NCBI GenBank assembly: GCA_015679605.1
Contig: JAAAVE010000131.1
Coordinates: forward strand, 1 to 31,385
Direction: 5' to 3'
Origin: Podila epigama
Lineage: Eukaryota; Mortierellomycota; Mortierellomycetes; Mortierellales; Mortierellaceae
Length of the DNA stretch: 31,385 nt
Below, one piece after another: positions 1-10,286 of this stretch. Below the pieces are notes generated by a model, which saw only the letters and a list, made by a program, of their open reading frames with translations, was not told the DNA's origin and did not search any database. The translations under genes were made by a program, and so were the position numbers. Every line of letters begins with the position of its first letter. Position 1 is the first letter of the stretch.

Positions 1-17
1 AATAAAATATAAATGAT

Positions 18-278
18 TTAGTCCTCCTTCTTGGCGACTGACACCCTCGCGTGGGCTCGACGGATCTTGTCCTCATGCTCCTTCTTGGCGACTGTCACCC
101 TCGCGTGGGCTCGACGGATCTTGTCCTCGTGCTCTTTCTTGCCAGCGCGAAGAATCATCTGCACACCCAGGAAGAGGACTGAGGCCATTAATGCAAAGCA
201 AAGTACGATCGCGCCAAGCACCTTGCCAACAGGTATTTGATCCGTCTGTGCCACATGTATCCTGGATGCGTTATCCAT
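18..278 (-). CDS. Small putative single-pass membrane protein with duplicated repeat (86 aa)
   Basis: Family not recognised. One uninterrupted frame runs from ATG (278-276) to TAA (20-18). Residues about 19-43 form one strongly hydrophobic segment (GKVLGAIVLCFALMASVLFL), so a single-pass membrane protein is likely. The C-terminal half is highly charged and consists of two copies of an 18-residue unit beginning KKEHEDKIRRAH, then the start of a third (KKED). The DNA carries the same duplication, with a 54-bp unit at 33-86 and 87-140 differing at only a few bases, so the expansion is recent. Upstream on the coding strand is a (CCT)n pyrimidine tract (291-326). This could be leader, or the tract of an intron whose acceptor is one of the CAG sites at about 240-265, which would make this the last exon of a longer gene. 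The bias and the hydrophobic segment favour a real gene, but no homology supports it. Confidence 0.45.
   Translation of the reverse strand: MDNASRIHVAQTDQIPVGKVLGAIVLCFALMASVLFLGVQMILRAGKKEHEDKIRRAHARVTVAKKEHEDKIRRAHARVSVAKKED
33..140. repeat. Tandem duplication, 2 x 54 bp, inside a coding region
   Basis: Copies at 33-86 and 87-140 are nearly identical (a few substitutions only) and in frame, encoding an 18-residue charged unit. A partial third copy, matching the unit's end, lies at 21-32. The unit length is a multiple of three, so the frame survives copy-number change. Confidence 0.9.
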
Positions 279-1069
279 TATTCGTAAAGCGGAGGAGGAG
301 GAGGAGGGGGAGGAGGGGGAGGAGGGGTATTACTATAATATTTATTACGTCTTCTTGTTGGTTTAGACTGAACTGGATGAGGACAGGAGTTAATTCTGAT
401 GAATGGATGATGTGGATGATGTAGAAATTGGTAATTGAAAAATGAATTCACATGGACTTTTTTACTTTTCCCAAGAGCACTTAGCGAACCATACACAAAT
501 GAAACTTGGGGAAACCGAACACGTTTTTCGTTCCTTAAAATTATCATCTCTGACCAGTCATTTTCTTTTTTTTTTTATTGTTAACAAAAAGGTTCAACTA
601 CAAAAAGGTCTCGCCATGATTTTTTTTTTTCCCTGAATGCTCGATACACCTTTTTTTTTTCTTTCTCCATTGTCCTCGTCTTGTCCACAACACCCTGATT
701 CTTGACGGCTTTCGACAAACAAAAATAATAACTGTTCCTCCTTCCTTCCTTCCTCCATTCTCTCGTACCTTTGATCCCTACCCCATCCACAATTGGCTTG
801 AAAGGCGCAGGCGTAAAAAAAAAAAGAAGCAAGGACAAAAAAAGGACCGTGGGGTGTTGGACCATAACAAAAAGCAATGAACCGTCGTTCGAGACACCAT
901 GTTGCCTCAGTACACCATATTTTCTCTCGTTCTCTCTCTCTCTTTCTCTTCTTTCTCGAAAAAAAGAATTACCCGAAAAGATTATCTGGTATCAATTCGG
1001 GACTGATCGAAAAAAAAATGAAGAGTGGAGGAAAGGACAGTCCGAGGGATATGCGGCAAGCCAGTCCCC
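279..1069. other. Intergenic, between UPF1 3' end and the small membrane-protein gene
   Basis: No convincing coding sequence. It holds a GGA/GGGGA microsatellite (291-326; CCT on the minus strand), long T and A runs (about 560-660 and 815-845) and a CT-rich tract (about 920-950). Both flanking genes are on the minus strand, so it should contain the UPF1 3' UTR and terminator and the promoter of the 86-aa gene. No specific element could be fixed. Confidence 0.6.
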
Positions 1070-4000
1070 TTAGTACTGAGTAAAGCCCTGGGACTGAAAG
1101 CCATTGGGCGCAAAGGTGTCTTGGCTCAAATAGTCATCCTGTTGCGATTTGTAGTCATCCAAATAGCCCATGCTCTCCTGACTCATCAGCGAACTCATGC
1201 TATGATGCTGCTGGTGTGGATGATGTTGGCTCGACATTGAAGCAGTCGCCATGTGAATCCGATCCGACTGCGAGATACCAATTGAAGCTTGCGACGAGTA
1301 TGTGTTCTGGGTCAATGGCCGAGAGTTGCCATTAGAATGTGGTCCAGCAGTCGAAAAGTTGCCCGAGCCCTTTCCTTTACGATTGCCGCCATACGTCGAT
1401 TGTGACAAATCCTGTGTAAAAGGTACCTGAGATCCAATGCCAGACTGCTGGGTACCATAGCGAGAAGAGCCATGGCTGGTAAAGTCGGGTGTGTACTGAT
1501 TATTGACTCTACGCGCTGCAGAATTTAATGGTACAAATCACGTCCATTAAGAAAGATAGAAGCACATCTTTTTTGAGTCTACAGACGAATAATCACTGAA
1601 ATCATTGCGTACATCAAAAAGAAATCTTGAAAATTTACCTGCGCTAGCAAGAGGAGGTCTGGCAAACATCTCACGGGCATCAACGGCATGCGCTTGGCCG
1701 TTCAAAAACTTTTCATCTGGGTTATAAGGCTTGCGGGGTTTGCTGAACTGGATCATACTAATCTTCAAGTTGTTCAGAGGTCCTTCAACTAGACAATCAT
1801 GCTCCTTGTAGTGCATCAGCAAATGATGCCACAATGGGTGCTACAATACAACACAATACATTTTTTTCCGAAAAAAGAGAGAGAGAGAAAGGGTGTTAAT
1901 GTGTGGCAACATAATCGTCATAACTGTGCAGGCAATGTGTAAAAGATATGCTATGTGCAATACCTTGCTCAAAACTTTGGGGTTTCCAAGAATGACCAGG
2001 CCATACTTGGCACGAGTCAAAGCCACATTCAGACGACGTGGGTCGTTCAAGAATCCGATGCCCTGATGTTCGTTGCTTCGAACACAGCTCACAATGATAT
2101 AATCCTTCTCACGTCCTTGGAAAGCATCCACACTGGCGACCTCAATCTCCTTGTAGAGCTCCTTGCGCATCGATCCGTTGAAACCCATGTAATTCACGAG
2201 GTACGAACGTTGACCCTCGTAAGGAGTGATGATTCCGATCTGTTGAGGCAAGATGCCAGACTTTAGGAACTTTGTGACGACCTTTTCACAGTTGGAGGCT
2301 TCCGTTCGGTTCAGGTATGAGGTTCCAGAGGTCGAAATTTCTTCCTGACCCAGACAAGAGTAAAAGAACATGGGGGTTTCGGCGACAGGCCAGGGAAAGT
2401 CAACGTGCTTCCTCAAACGCTCCGCTGTCGTAACACCGTTTTGCAGTGAGCCCTCATAAAACATGTTGCTTGGGTATTCCGACAAGCAAGGGTGCATACG
2501 ATACTGAACCTGCAGACGGATCGGGTGCAGACCAAGGATGATCAAACGTTCAAAGAGAGATTGGCACAAACCAGCTCTAGCCGCCTTCTTGTTCATAATG
2601 ACTGGGCCCAGCTGCTGATGGTCTCCGACGAGAACTGCCTGCTTGGCACCAAGAACCAATGGAATCATACACTCGGGTTCTGTCGCTTGCGTAGCTTCAT
2701 CAATGAGCACAGTGCGGAACTTGAGTTTGGACAGACGTGGGTCACCTGCACCCACACAAGTACACAAAATGACATCGGCATTCTTTGATATTATAATATC
2801 CCGAGTAAAAAAATAACATTAATGGAATGAACAGTGGTAATATGGTATCAGAGCGTATACACCAATACAAGAAAAAGCTCGCTCATGACAATACTTCTAC
2901 AACTTACCGTCAAGATCTCACGCTCGCATTGCTTCTTCAACGCCTTGTACTTTTTCTCGTCGCTACTGCTCAACTCTCCTTGTTCGTTCTTGAGCTGGAT
3001 AAGCTTTTGAAGTTCCGGGTTGGTGTCGTTATTGATAACCTGCTCATGCAGAGTCAATGCTTTCACGGGCGAGTCCAGTGCTTCGCGTGATTTGGCGGTC
3101 ATTCGAACAACCTTTAGGCGCGTAGCATTGATTTTCTCAGTCAACTGGTCGACAGCAACGTTACTGGGGGCGCACACCAAAACCTGGCCCATGTTCATCT
3201 TGGCCAGATGGTACACCAACGATGCAGAAGTAACAGTCTTTCCTGTTCCAGGCGGACCCTATTATGTTCATGTGGGCAAGATTGTACATGAGTCAGGACC
3301 AAAATATTCCAGAGGGGTGCCAGCTAGGGTGATACGAATGTCGAAGGAAAAGTGCTTACCTGGATGAGACTGAGTGGCTTTTGAAGGACACTCTTCACGG
3401 CAAAGACCTGAGAGTGGTTTAACTCTGGCAGATTGGGTGCTGAAAATCGCTTGGGCATCTGTGTCTTCAAAATCTGAGATTCGATCTCGTGTCCCAAGAG
3501 ACGATGATAGATGTATCCACTGACCGATGACTCATCCACGGCAAAAGTCTTCATAGCCAACTGCATACGGTCAAAACTGGTCGATTTCCACACAAAATCA
3601 ATCGAAAAGTTGTGATTAATGTCCACGGGCGTGTCATCGCTTCGTCGCAATTCAAGACCAACATCGTCAGTAATGTCTAATGGAGAGAGATGGTTAAGTT
3701 CAGTGCTCATTGTTCAGTGCTCATTGTTCATTGTTCATTGTTCATTGTTTATCATTGGGACATGCGTAAACTGGGTTCTCTCAAGAAAGGAAAGAAGGAG
3801 GAAATAAAAGAAACTTACTGTTAGGAAGTTTAATGACATGTCCTGTACATTCCCATGGCTTGCGAAGCTCGCCGTTGTATCTGAGTCTGAGTTCATCTCC
3901 CACAGCCAAGCGCAGCTCTTCCAACTTGGCAAACGAAAACCAGGCGACTCGCTTTTGGTTCAGACCCATGTCCCATGTCACACTGACACCATCCTGGGTT

Positions 4001-5299
4001 TGAGACTCCTTCAATCGCTTGTCGTAGTCAGCCTCCATCTTGACCAAAGGCCCAAAGATATTTTGATACTGGTAAGCATCCTCGTATCTATTTGTTGAAA
4101 TGAAAGAAAGGATATATAGATTAATAAGATAGAATATCGAGTGGGGGTCAGCAGCTAAAAGAAAATTGCAGAAAAAAAAATTAGAATAGTCATAGTCCGC
4201 AGCAATTCCATACCTTGTCAGAACATGCTGAGGTTCGTCGTCAGCGCCAGGTCGTTCCAAATCTTCTAGCGTCGCGTTTGGGTTTTCTCTCCAAAGGTCT
4301 TCGAGTTTTGTGATCTGCATGGCGGTGATTTGACGGGCTCGCAACTGCTCCTGCTCAGGAGGGATTTTGACGAGCCAAGGCAAGAAGCACCTGTCGTCGA
4401 TCAAGGGCAACCATTGCGACGTGTCCCAGTTCATATCCTTGCTGCTAGGCATCGATGCACATGGTTGTCTAAACAAAGCAGAAAGAAAATCGATAGAATG
4501 ACATCAGAAATAAAAATTAGCGAAAAGTATAAAGTATGTAGGGGAAGGGTAATAACAGAACGACAGAAGGATCCTTTACCGGCAAAGAAGGACGACAACG
4601 GTATCACTCTTGGCAGGAATAAATCCAAGCAAAAATACGTTTTTGCATCCACAGTTGTAACATTCGAGAGTCGTCTCGCCGAGAGGTGAGAGTGCGTGGA
4701 GGACAACCTCCTTGTGCTTTGCGCGAACCAAGTGGTTGATGATATGGGAACCTGAAGTGTTACCTCTCGAGTTACAGAACCACTTTTTGCAAGTCTCACA
4801 CTTGACAACAGATGCTGGAGAGTGGATACCGCAGTATCTTTTTAGAAGCATCACATCTGGTTAGGCATCACTTTCTAACCAGAAAAAAAAAATAAAAAAA
4901 AAAAATTCTTGGCATGATACGTAATGATACGTACTTGCATGCATGTGGGGGGAGTTCAGTAAGCGCCAGTGGTTGATCGTTCATCTCTTGCTCATCAGTC
5001 TCTTCAAAGCGCAGAGGATCATTGATGTTGCTGCCTTGCTGGTAATGGTCGTCATGAACAAAGTCTGACTGGGAATGAGCGCCATTGTTGGCGTGGTGAT
5101 TCCCGCTGCCGAGTGAGAGCGACGAAAAGTTAAGATCGTCTTGAGTGTTACTACGGTGTTGCTGAGTGTGTTGAGACGACAATGCGAAATCCGAGTACTC
5201 GTACTGAGAATCTTGAGTACCCGCCTCAAACTCGAGGTAGCCGAAATCGGCACCATCCTCGTCGCCGCCTTGCGACATTGCGTAGTCTGGGTACGACAT
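1070..5299 (-). CDS. UPF1: UPF1/NAM7 ATP-dependent RNA helicase, nonsense-mediated mRNA decay (9 exons, 1093 aa)
   Basis: Exons: 5299-4935, 4837-4580, 4468-4214, 4087-3819, 3676-3360, 3258-2908, 2782-1964, 1840-1639, 1515-1070 (3282 nt, frame kept throughout). Order: acidic/SQ-rich N terminus; Cys/His zinc domain from about residue 118 ([19 protein letters not shown]), which in UPF1 binds UPF2; the 1B/stalk region; then the SF1 helicase core. Visible motifs are Walker A GPPGTGKT (489-496, exactly at the start of exon 6), DEAT (633-636), [24 protein letters not shown] and [11 protein letters not shown]. The C-terminal tail is dense in SQ/TQ dipeptides, as in animal UPF1, where they are kinase sites. 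Length matches human UPF1 (about 1120). The family acts in the cytoplasm, unwinding RNA at prematurely terminating ribosomes. The start at 5299 is chosen because MSYPDYAM aligns with the usual UPF1 N terminus; an in-frame ATG at 5386 would add 29 residues. Confidence 0.97.
3700..3748. repeat. Heptamer tandem repeat in UPF1 intron 4
   Basis: Seven consecutive 7-bp units, TCATTGT (five) and TCAGTGC (two), the first three alternating, lie inside the intron 3818-3677. There is no sign of function; it behaves as a minisatellite and may vary between strains. Confidence 0.85.
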
Positions 5300-6099
5300 T
5301 TGCTGTTGAGGGTGGAAAGTGTAGAATGGAACGTAATCGTAGAATTCACTTTTTTTTGGGAAAAGTAGGGTTTCCCTAAATTGCATAACACCTGAACCAA
5401 TAAACAATTAAACAAACAAACAAACAACAAGTTTGTCAAGAAATTTCAATTTCCAGCCCATTGCAATAGCTTCTCTACTCCAGACATGCTTGTTTACGCG
5501 AGTTTGTTGGTATCGCATATTATTTGTTTCTTGGCAATGGTATAGTCCTGTATTCGCAATAAGACAATGGTATTAGTGACAATCTGTTCGTACGATCGCG
5601 TACCTATTTTTGGTTCTCACGTTTTCACTTCTTCCTTGAGAAGCACCTTGGTCCAGCAACTCGCCGTCCTGTACATCGTGAGGACTGATTGGGCCATACT
5701 TTGGCGTCCTTTTTTTTTTATCACGAGAAAACTCGTCTTTGTTATCTTTCATAACTCGTTAGCTTCAAACCACGCAGATTCAGAGAAAAGACACGTATTT
5801 TGTGCCATCCTAAGCACCTGTCGTAAGTAGACCCGTTCAAGCATTGGGACTGCTTTTTTCATTTTTCTCTTTTCTGTGCCGCCCGCAGCCGCAGTTCGTT
5901 TTCCTTTTTCCCCCTTCCCATTTGTGAACTACCCAACCTTTCGTCTCGAGACAAAAACGCTCGAGGCAAACCACCATCCATCGGGTACAAGTTCCATTAT
6001 CCACTTTTACCATCTCATTTGTATTGCTCACCAGCACATTCATTCTTTTCTCCAGACTCGCGATTCCTGTCCATTCCCAGAAACACAGTTTCCTAAATC
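5300..6099. promoter_or_regulatory. Divergent intergenic region between UPF1 and eIF2D
   Basis: About 800 bp separates the two start codons, which point away from each other, so it should hold both promoters. No coding sequence is seen. On the minus strand there is a good donor (ATAG/GTACGC, cut after 5604). Possible acceptors follow at 5392 (TTCAG) and 5349 (AAAAAG), so UPF1 may have a 5' UTR intron of about 212 or 255 nt. Near eIF2D the plus strand is CT-rich (about 5850-5930 and 6040-6060). No clear TATA box is seen for either gene. Confidence 0.5.
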
Positions 6100-8341
6100 A
6101 TGTTTAAAAAGCCAGTTGCTTCTCTAAAGTCCTTCTCGCCACTAAGGTCGAGCGACAAACGGAGGCTACGTGATGAGATCCTAGCTGCCTTCCCTACACT
6201 GAAAGAAATGGAGTCGCCAGTCGCAGACACGACCATCAACGCCATCATCACGCCCGAGGGTCTCCAGTCTGCAAAATTTACATCTTACATCGAGGAACCA
6301 GGCACTATGTACACGGACAGCGAGGGTACCCCACTCTGGTTCAAGATCAGTAGCTCAAAGAAGGACTCCATGATTGTCCCATCTCGTAAGTTTATTTATT
6401 CATGTTCCGTGTCTCTGAAATGTGGTCAAGTCTTTTGAACCATCACAGTCCTTTTAACCAATACCTTGTTACGAGAATATAGTGTACATGGTCTGGAAGT
6501 TCCCAGATTTGATCCCGGGTCTAACTACATGGAATCCAGTTGTCGATAAGCTCAAGAATGGAGCAGATCTCATGATCCCTGGAGTCATCACCGCCAATAC
6601 GGACATTCCAGAGGTGGAAGAAGGAGCATTGGTAGTGATCCGTGCCAGGGGTAACCGTTATCCTTTGGCGATTGGTACCATGGCCGTGTCAGGACAAGTC
6701 ATAGCCTCATCGAGAGGATCAATGCCCCCCAAGGGTAAGGCTGTTCATATTCTCCATGTACATGAAGATCAACTGTGGGCGATGGGCAACAAGCAGGAGT
6801 TTCCTTCAGATTGGGCCTCAGGGCCTAAGGTTGCCCTTGGTGACGAGTACGAATCTACAGACGCCGAAGACAACGACGAAGACGATGATGAGGACAAGGA
6901 TCATTCAAAGAGTGATATTCAGGAACTGACAAAAGACGTCAATGAGATTCAGATTGCGGATCAAAAGCAAAAAGGACGCGCAGAATCAGACGAGCCTTCT
7001 GTAGCTGATGGTGATGTCGAGTCAACTTCACAACCTGTCGCCCTCACGACAGCAGAGGTGGACCAGGCCCTTTCGGAGGCATTGCTGCAAGTACTAAAGT
7101 TCAAAATCATTGAGGCCAACGCCAAGGAGCTACTGCCCATGAACGCCTCCACACTCTACTCGTCCTATGTGCTGCCAAACAGGGCCCGTGGTCGAGCAAC
7201 TGATGTAGACATCAAGAAGTCGAGCTGGAAGAAGTTGGCCAAGTGGCTCAAGGCAGTAGAGAAGCAGGACCTGATCAAATGCAAGGAAATCAAAGGAGAA
7301 CTCTTTCTCCTTGGTGTCAGTTGGAACCATCCGCAGTAAGTTTGTGTGTTTGTATCTTCTCTCTCATTGCGGACATGTGTGCAAATATTAACATCTACCA
7401 TGTTGTTCACGTAGATTGAAAGCATTTACAGGACACAGGACAGTTGAGATGGAAGCAGTCAGGCAGGCAAAGGCAGAAGCACGAGTTCAAGCAGAGCAAC
7501 AAGCTAATAGTCCCGATGCCAAGGTGCTTGAGGTGTTGGAAGCTTACCGACCCAACAGCAATGCTGCGGTTCTGTTAGAAGAGATTGGCAAGCCCAAAGA
7601 TGGTTATTACACACTTCAAGAGCTGCGTGCGATTCTAACTGAATACTTCAAGGCAAAGTCATTGGCGGACCCAAAGAACGCGCGCATCATCAACATGAAC
7701 GAAACTCTGAAGGAGGCACTGTGGAAGAAGGGCGAGGTTTCGGAGAGGATTCTACGGGACCAGACAAGTGAAAGGTAAGTGGTTCATCTAAGCATCTTGA
7801 GAAAGGAGTCGTCTACTTTAAAATGATTCATATAAGGATACTAACCCGGACTTGTTCACAATGTGTAGATTGGTGGCCAACATGGTGTTGCATCATTTTA
7901 TTGGATACGTGGGACAGCCTGTCAAGTTTGTCAAGGGTGGAGTGAAGCCTATTGTGATCACGCAAGAGATTCGTACTGGTCGCAAGACTGTCACCAAGGT
8001 TTCTGGACTGGAGCACTTTTTGATTGATGTGGATACTTTCGGACAAGAGATTCAAGTCTTGTGTGCGAGCAGCGTTGCAAGTAAGTAATCATTCTGACAT
8101 GATACTGTCATTAAAACAGTGTAGATGTACGTTATTTCTTTTCAGTATCTTACGTCTTTATTTTTTCTTGTGCATTCCATCTTTTATAGTCACAGCATTG
8201 GTAGGCGCATCGCCTAAGTTGAACTTGAGGGAAGTCATGGTTCAAGGTCCTCAGCTAAAGAACATTATGGTTATTCTACAAGAGAAAGGAGTTCCGAAGA
8301 AGTACATGGAGTTTGTCGATAAGACCTCCAAGAAAAAGTAG
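6100..8341 (+). CDS. EIF2D: Translation initiation factor 2D (ligatin/TMA64 type; 5 exons, 620 aa)
   Basis: Exons: 6100-6385, 6483-7335, 7415-7774, 7869-8080, 8190-8341 (1863 nt, in frame). The N terminus (MFKKP..SDKRRLRDEILAAFP) is the typical eIF2D opening. A PUA domain follows at about residues 110-190 (GADLMIPGV, GNRYPLAIGTMAVSG), then an acidic linker (about 215-245) and a winged-helix region about 290-380 (DVDIKKSSWKKLAKWL). A SWIB-like segment lies at about 425-500 and a C-terminal SUI1/eIF1-like domain at about 520-620 (EIRTGRKTVTKVSGLE, then GVPKKYMEFVDKTSKKK). Human eIF2D is 584 aa. The family delivers tRNA to the 40S P site without GTP and removes tRNA and mRNA from post-termination 40S subunits in the cytoplasm. 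All introns are short with GTAAG donors. The gene ends 113 bp from the convergent GST A. Confidence 0.95.
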
Positions 8342-8454
8342 GCATGATGCCAGCGAACCGCCAATATGTAAAAAAAAAAAAATAGCTGCATTCTCTATAT
8401 TCAGGATAGGACAATACACACCATCTTGCATTTGTTCAGACTCATGGGTACTAT

Positions 8455-9662
8455 CTATTGCTCTTTTGTGACGTTATCCTTTTCGTCCTTGGGGATTGCA
8501 AATATTTTGTAGTACAGCTTGCAGGAGGCTTCTTCTTGAGATTTGAACTCGTCAGAGCTGCGCCAGGCATTGATCTCGGGATTGGCAAGGACAGTCTCCC
8601 AAACCTTCCAGATAGGTTCACTCTTTCGGAAGATGTTGTAGATGATATCGTCAAAAGGAAGTGTCTTGAAAAAGTGAATGGCATTGACAAGATGAATGTC
8701 GGCCAAGGACAGCTATTGAAAGTAGAAGAATGTCATATTTGATAAAGTTACTGTACTGCGCAATAGATCGGAAATGAGACGAAGAGAGTAATACCCGAAA
8801 AAAAGACGTGTCGTACCTTGTTGCCAACATAATGACCATTGCTGCCATTGTTACGGAGGTGGAACTCGTGGTCGTGAATGAACTTTGCAAGGGGATAGTT
8901 TATGAAGTTGTCGAGTCCCTGTTGTGGAGCAGTTTCCTTTTGAGTGAGCACTCTGAAGGATCGCTCGATGAGAAAGTGGATGCTCGAGTTGAAGGACTTG
9001 ATCATCAACTCTTCGTACTTATTATCGCCCAAGAGTCCGAATTCCTCAGCGAGATAGCTGTCAATGACAATGGCTTCAGCCAGGTGTACCTCCTAAATGA
9101 GATGAGTTAGTACATGTGGTCCTATTTTTTTCATTCACTTCTTCTCTTCTGCGTCTTTCATAGACAACTTTCCTTCACAAGAAATCAAAAAAGGTTGTAC
9201 CTTTCCAGTAGAGGAAGTGATATTCAAGACTGGCAGGTACGAGAGTGGAGTTGCAAATTTCGTCTTCTTCCAATCCTCAAGGTCCTAAACAAAATAAAAA
9301 TTCAAAAATCTTCAAGGGTCAGCGGAGGATGTGTGTTGGACTTTTTTTTTCTTTTTCAATTCAGAACGACTGGGTTCAGAGTATTGACATAGTGCCATGA
9401 CAAAGTACACGAAGCAACTCAACTTTGCATAGGAATGCCTGGCAGCTAGTACAGCAGGGGACAAAATAAAAGAGACTTTTGACTAACTTACAATAGATTC
9501 ACATTTCCAGTTTGCCTTTCCGTACGCGAGAAGGTCGCGAGCGGTGGCTCCGACAGAGGCCAGGGTCAAGTAGATTAGAGTGAAGGATTTGTTGGGGTCT
9601 GCCAGTACCTGCAATTTCTCGGAGGCATCAGCGTGCACGTTGATCTTGGGTGGTTGCTCCAT
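8455..9662 (-). CDS. Glutathione S-transferase-like protein A (4 exons, 262 aa)
   Basis: Exons: 9662-9492, 9284-9201, 9092-8817, 8712-8455. It has the order of a soluble GST. A thioredoxin-fold N domain carries a candidate catalytic Tyr31 (LIYLTLASVG), the cis-proline loop LPVL (Pro75) and the glutathione-contact region (SSTGKEVHLAEA). An all-helical C domain follows (LSLADIHLVNAIHFFKTLP; FRKSEPIWKVWETV). The sigma-like character and glutathione conjugation or peroxidase activity are inferred from fold motifs. An N-terminal extension of about 25 residues precedes the fold. It is the most divergent copy: after Tyr31 it has Leu-Thr where B and C have Trp-Pro, exon 4 starts with Leu rather than Met, and introns 1 and 2 differ strongly from the other copies. 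No TATA-like site is seen upstream. It ends tail to tail with eIF2D. Confidence 0.9.
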
Positions 9663-10286
9663 GGTAAAAAGAAAGGAAAAGAAGAAAAAAAAACTGTGAA
9701 CTAAAGTCGACGGGGCTGTTGTTGAAAAGAGGTGTGTGAAGAAGAAGAAGAATGAGTGTCGATTGTGTCGATAGCAAGAAGATGTGAAGAAAGGAACAGT
9801 TTCTTATCATGACCAGATGCAAGGGCCCTGACTAGGGCGGGCGGTGTCCGAATGCGTGCGTAAGTGTGAATGTGCGTAAGTGCATCTGTGTGTGTGCACA
9901 AGCAAGAGCAATTGAGCGCGTCGCGTTTATGGACTCCTCCCTGTTGGGAAAAAAGAAACGACACGGCAGCAAAAAGTTGTCATCCGCAGGTCCGTATTAC
10001 TAGACGAGTAGGCCGTCACTCTCGCGTTTGCGACAAAAATGCAAATTTGCACGGAGACGCCTTTCACGTTAAGATCGGCGTATTGGTACACTTGTACATG
10101 ATGGACCTGGATATTGCCTTCACTCTCGTCTAACAAGCGAGAAGAACGTGTATATCACACGCTCTGGTATTAGGGAAATAGCAAATGAGGGTAACTGCTA
10201 GCAGCTCCTTTTTTACATGCATTGTATGTTTACACCATGTATAATAGCATTTTTGTTTTCAGATTCAAGGATGTGAACGATGTAAT
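9663..10286. other. Spacer between GST A and GST B
   Basis: Contains the GST A promoter (9663-about 9970, with purine/pyrimidine tracts at 9670-9760), the relic of the DUF4097-like gene (9975-10136, separate entry) and the 3' flank of GST B (10140-10286). No intact gene. Confidence 0.6.
9975..10136 (-). pseudogene. Relic exon of the DUF4097-like membrane-protein gene
   Basis: Translated on the minus strand this gives NIQVHHVQVYQYADL.., VANARV.AYSSSNTDLRM. It is plainly collinear with exon 3 of the gene at 14013-15551 (NIQVRHARVNRHVDL, AANAKVLTYSSGNTDLRV). At DNA level 9988-10012 matches 14416-14440 at 23 of 25 positions. A one-codon length difference lies between the two conserved blocks. 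Nothing upstream or downstream restores the rest of the parent: the membrane segment, the other exons and the C terminus are absent. A short stretch near 10138-10160 resembles 14782-14800 of the parent, suggesting an internal deletion. It is most likely a decayed duplicate. A functional short exon is possible because TTGTTAG precedes the block, but it is unlikely. Confidence 0.7.

Noticed and set aside
278-547. Open minus-strand frame with a poly-proline run
   Set aside because: The prolines come from the CCT microsatellite; no domain and no gene-like composition.
3700-3748. Regular short repeats resembling an array
   Set aside because: Seven-base units without spacers inside an intron: a minisatellite, not a CRISPR array.
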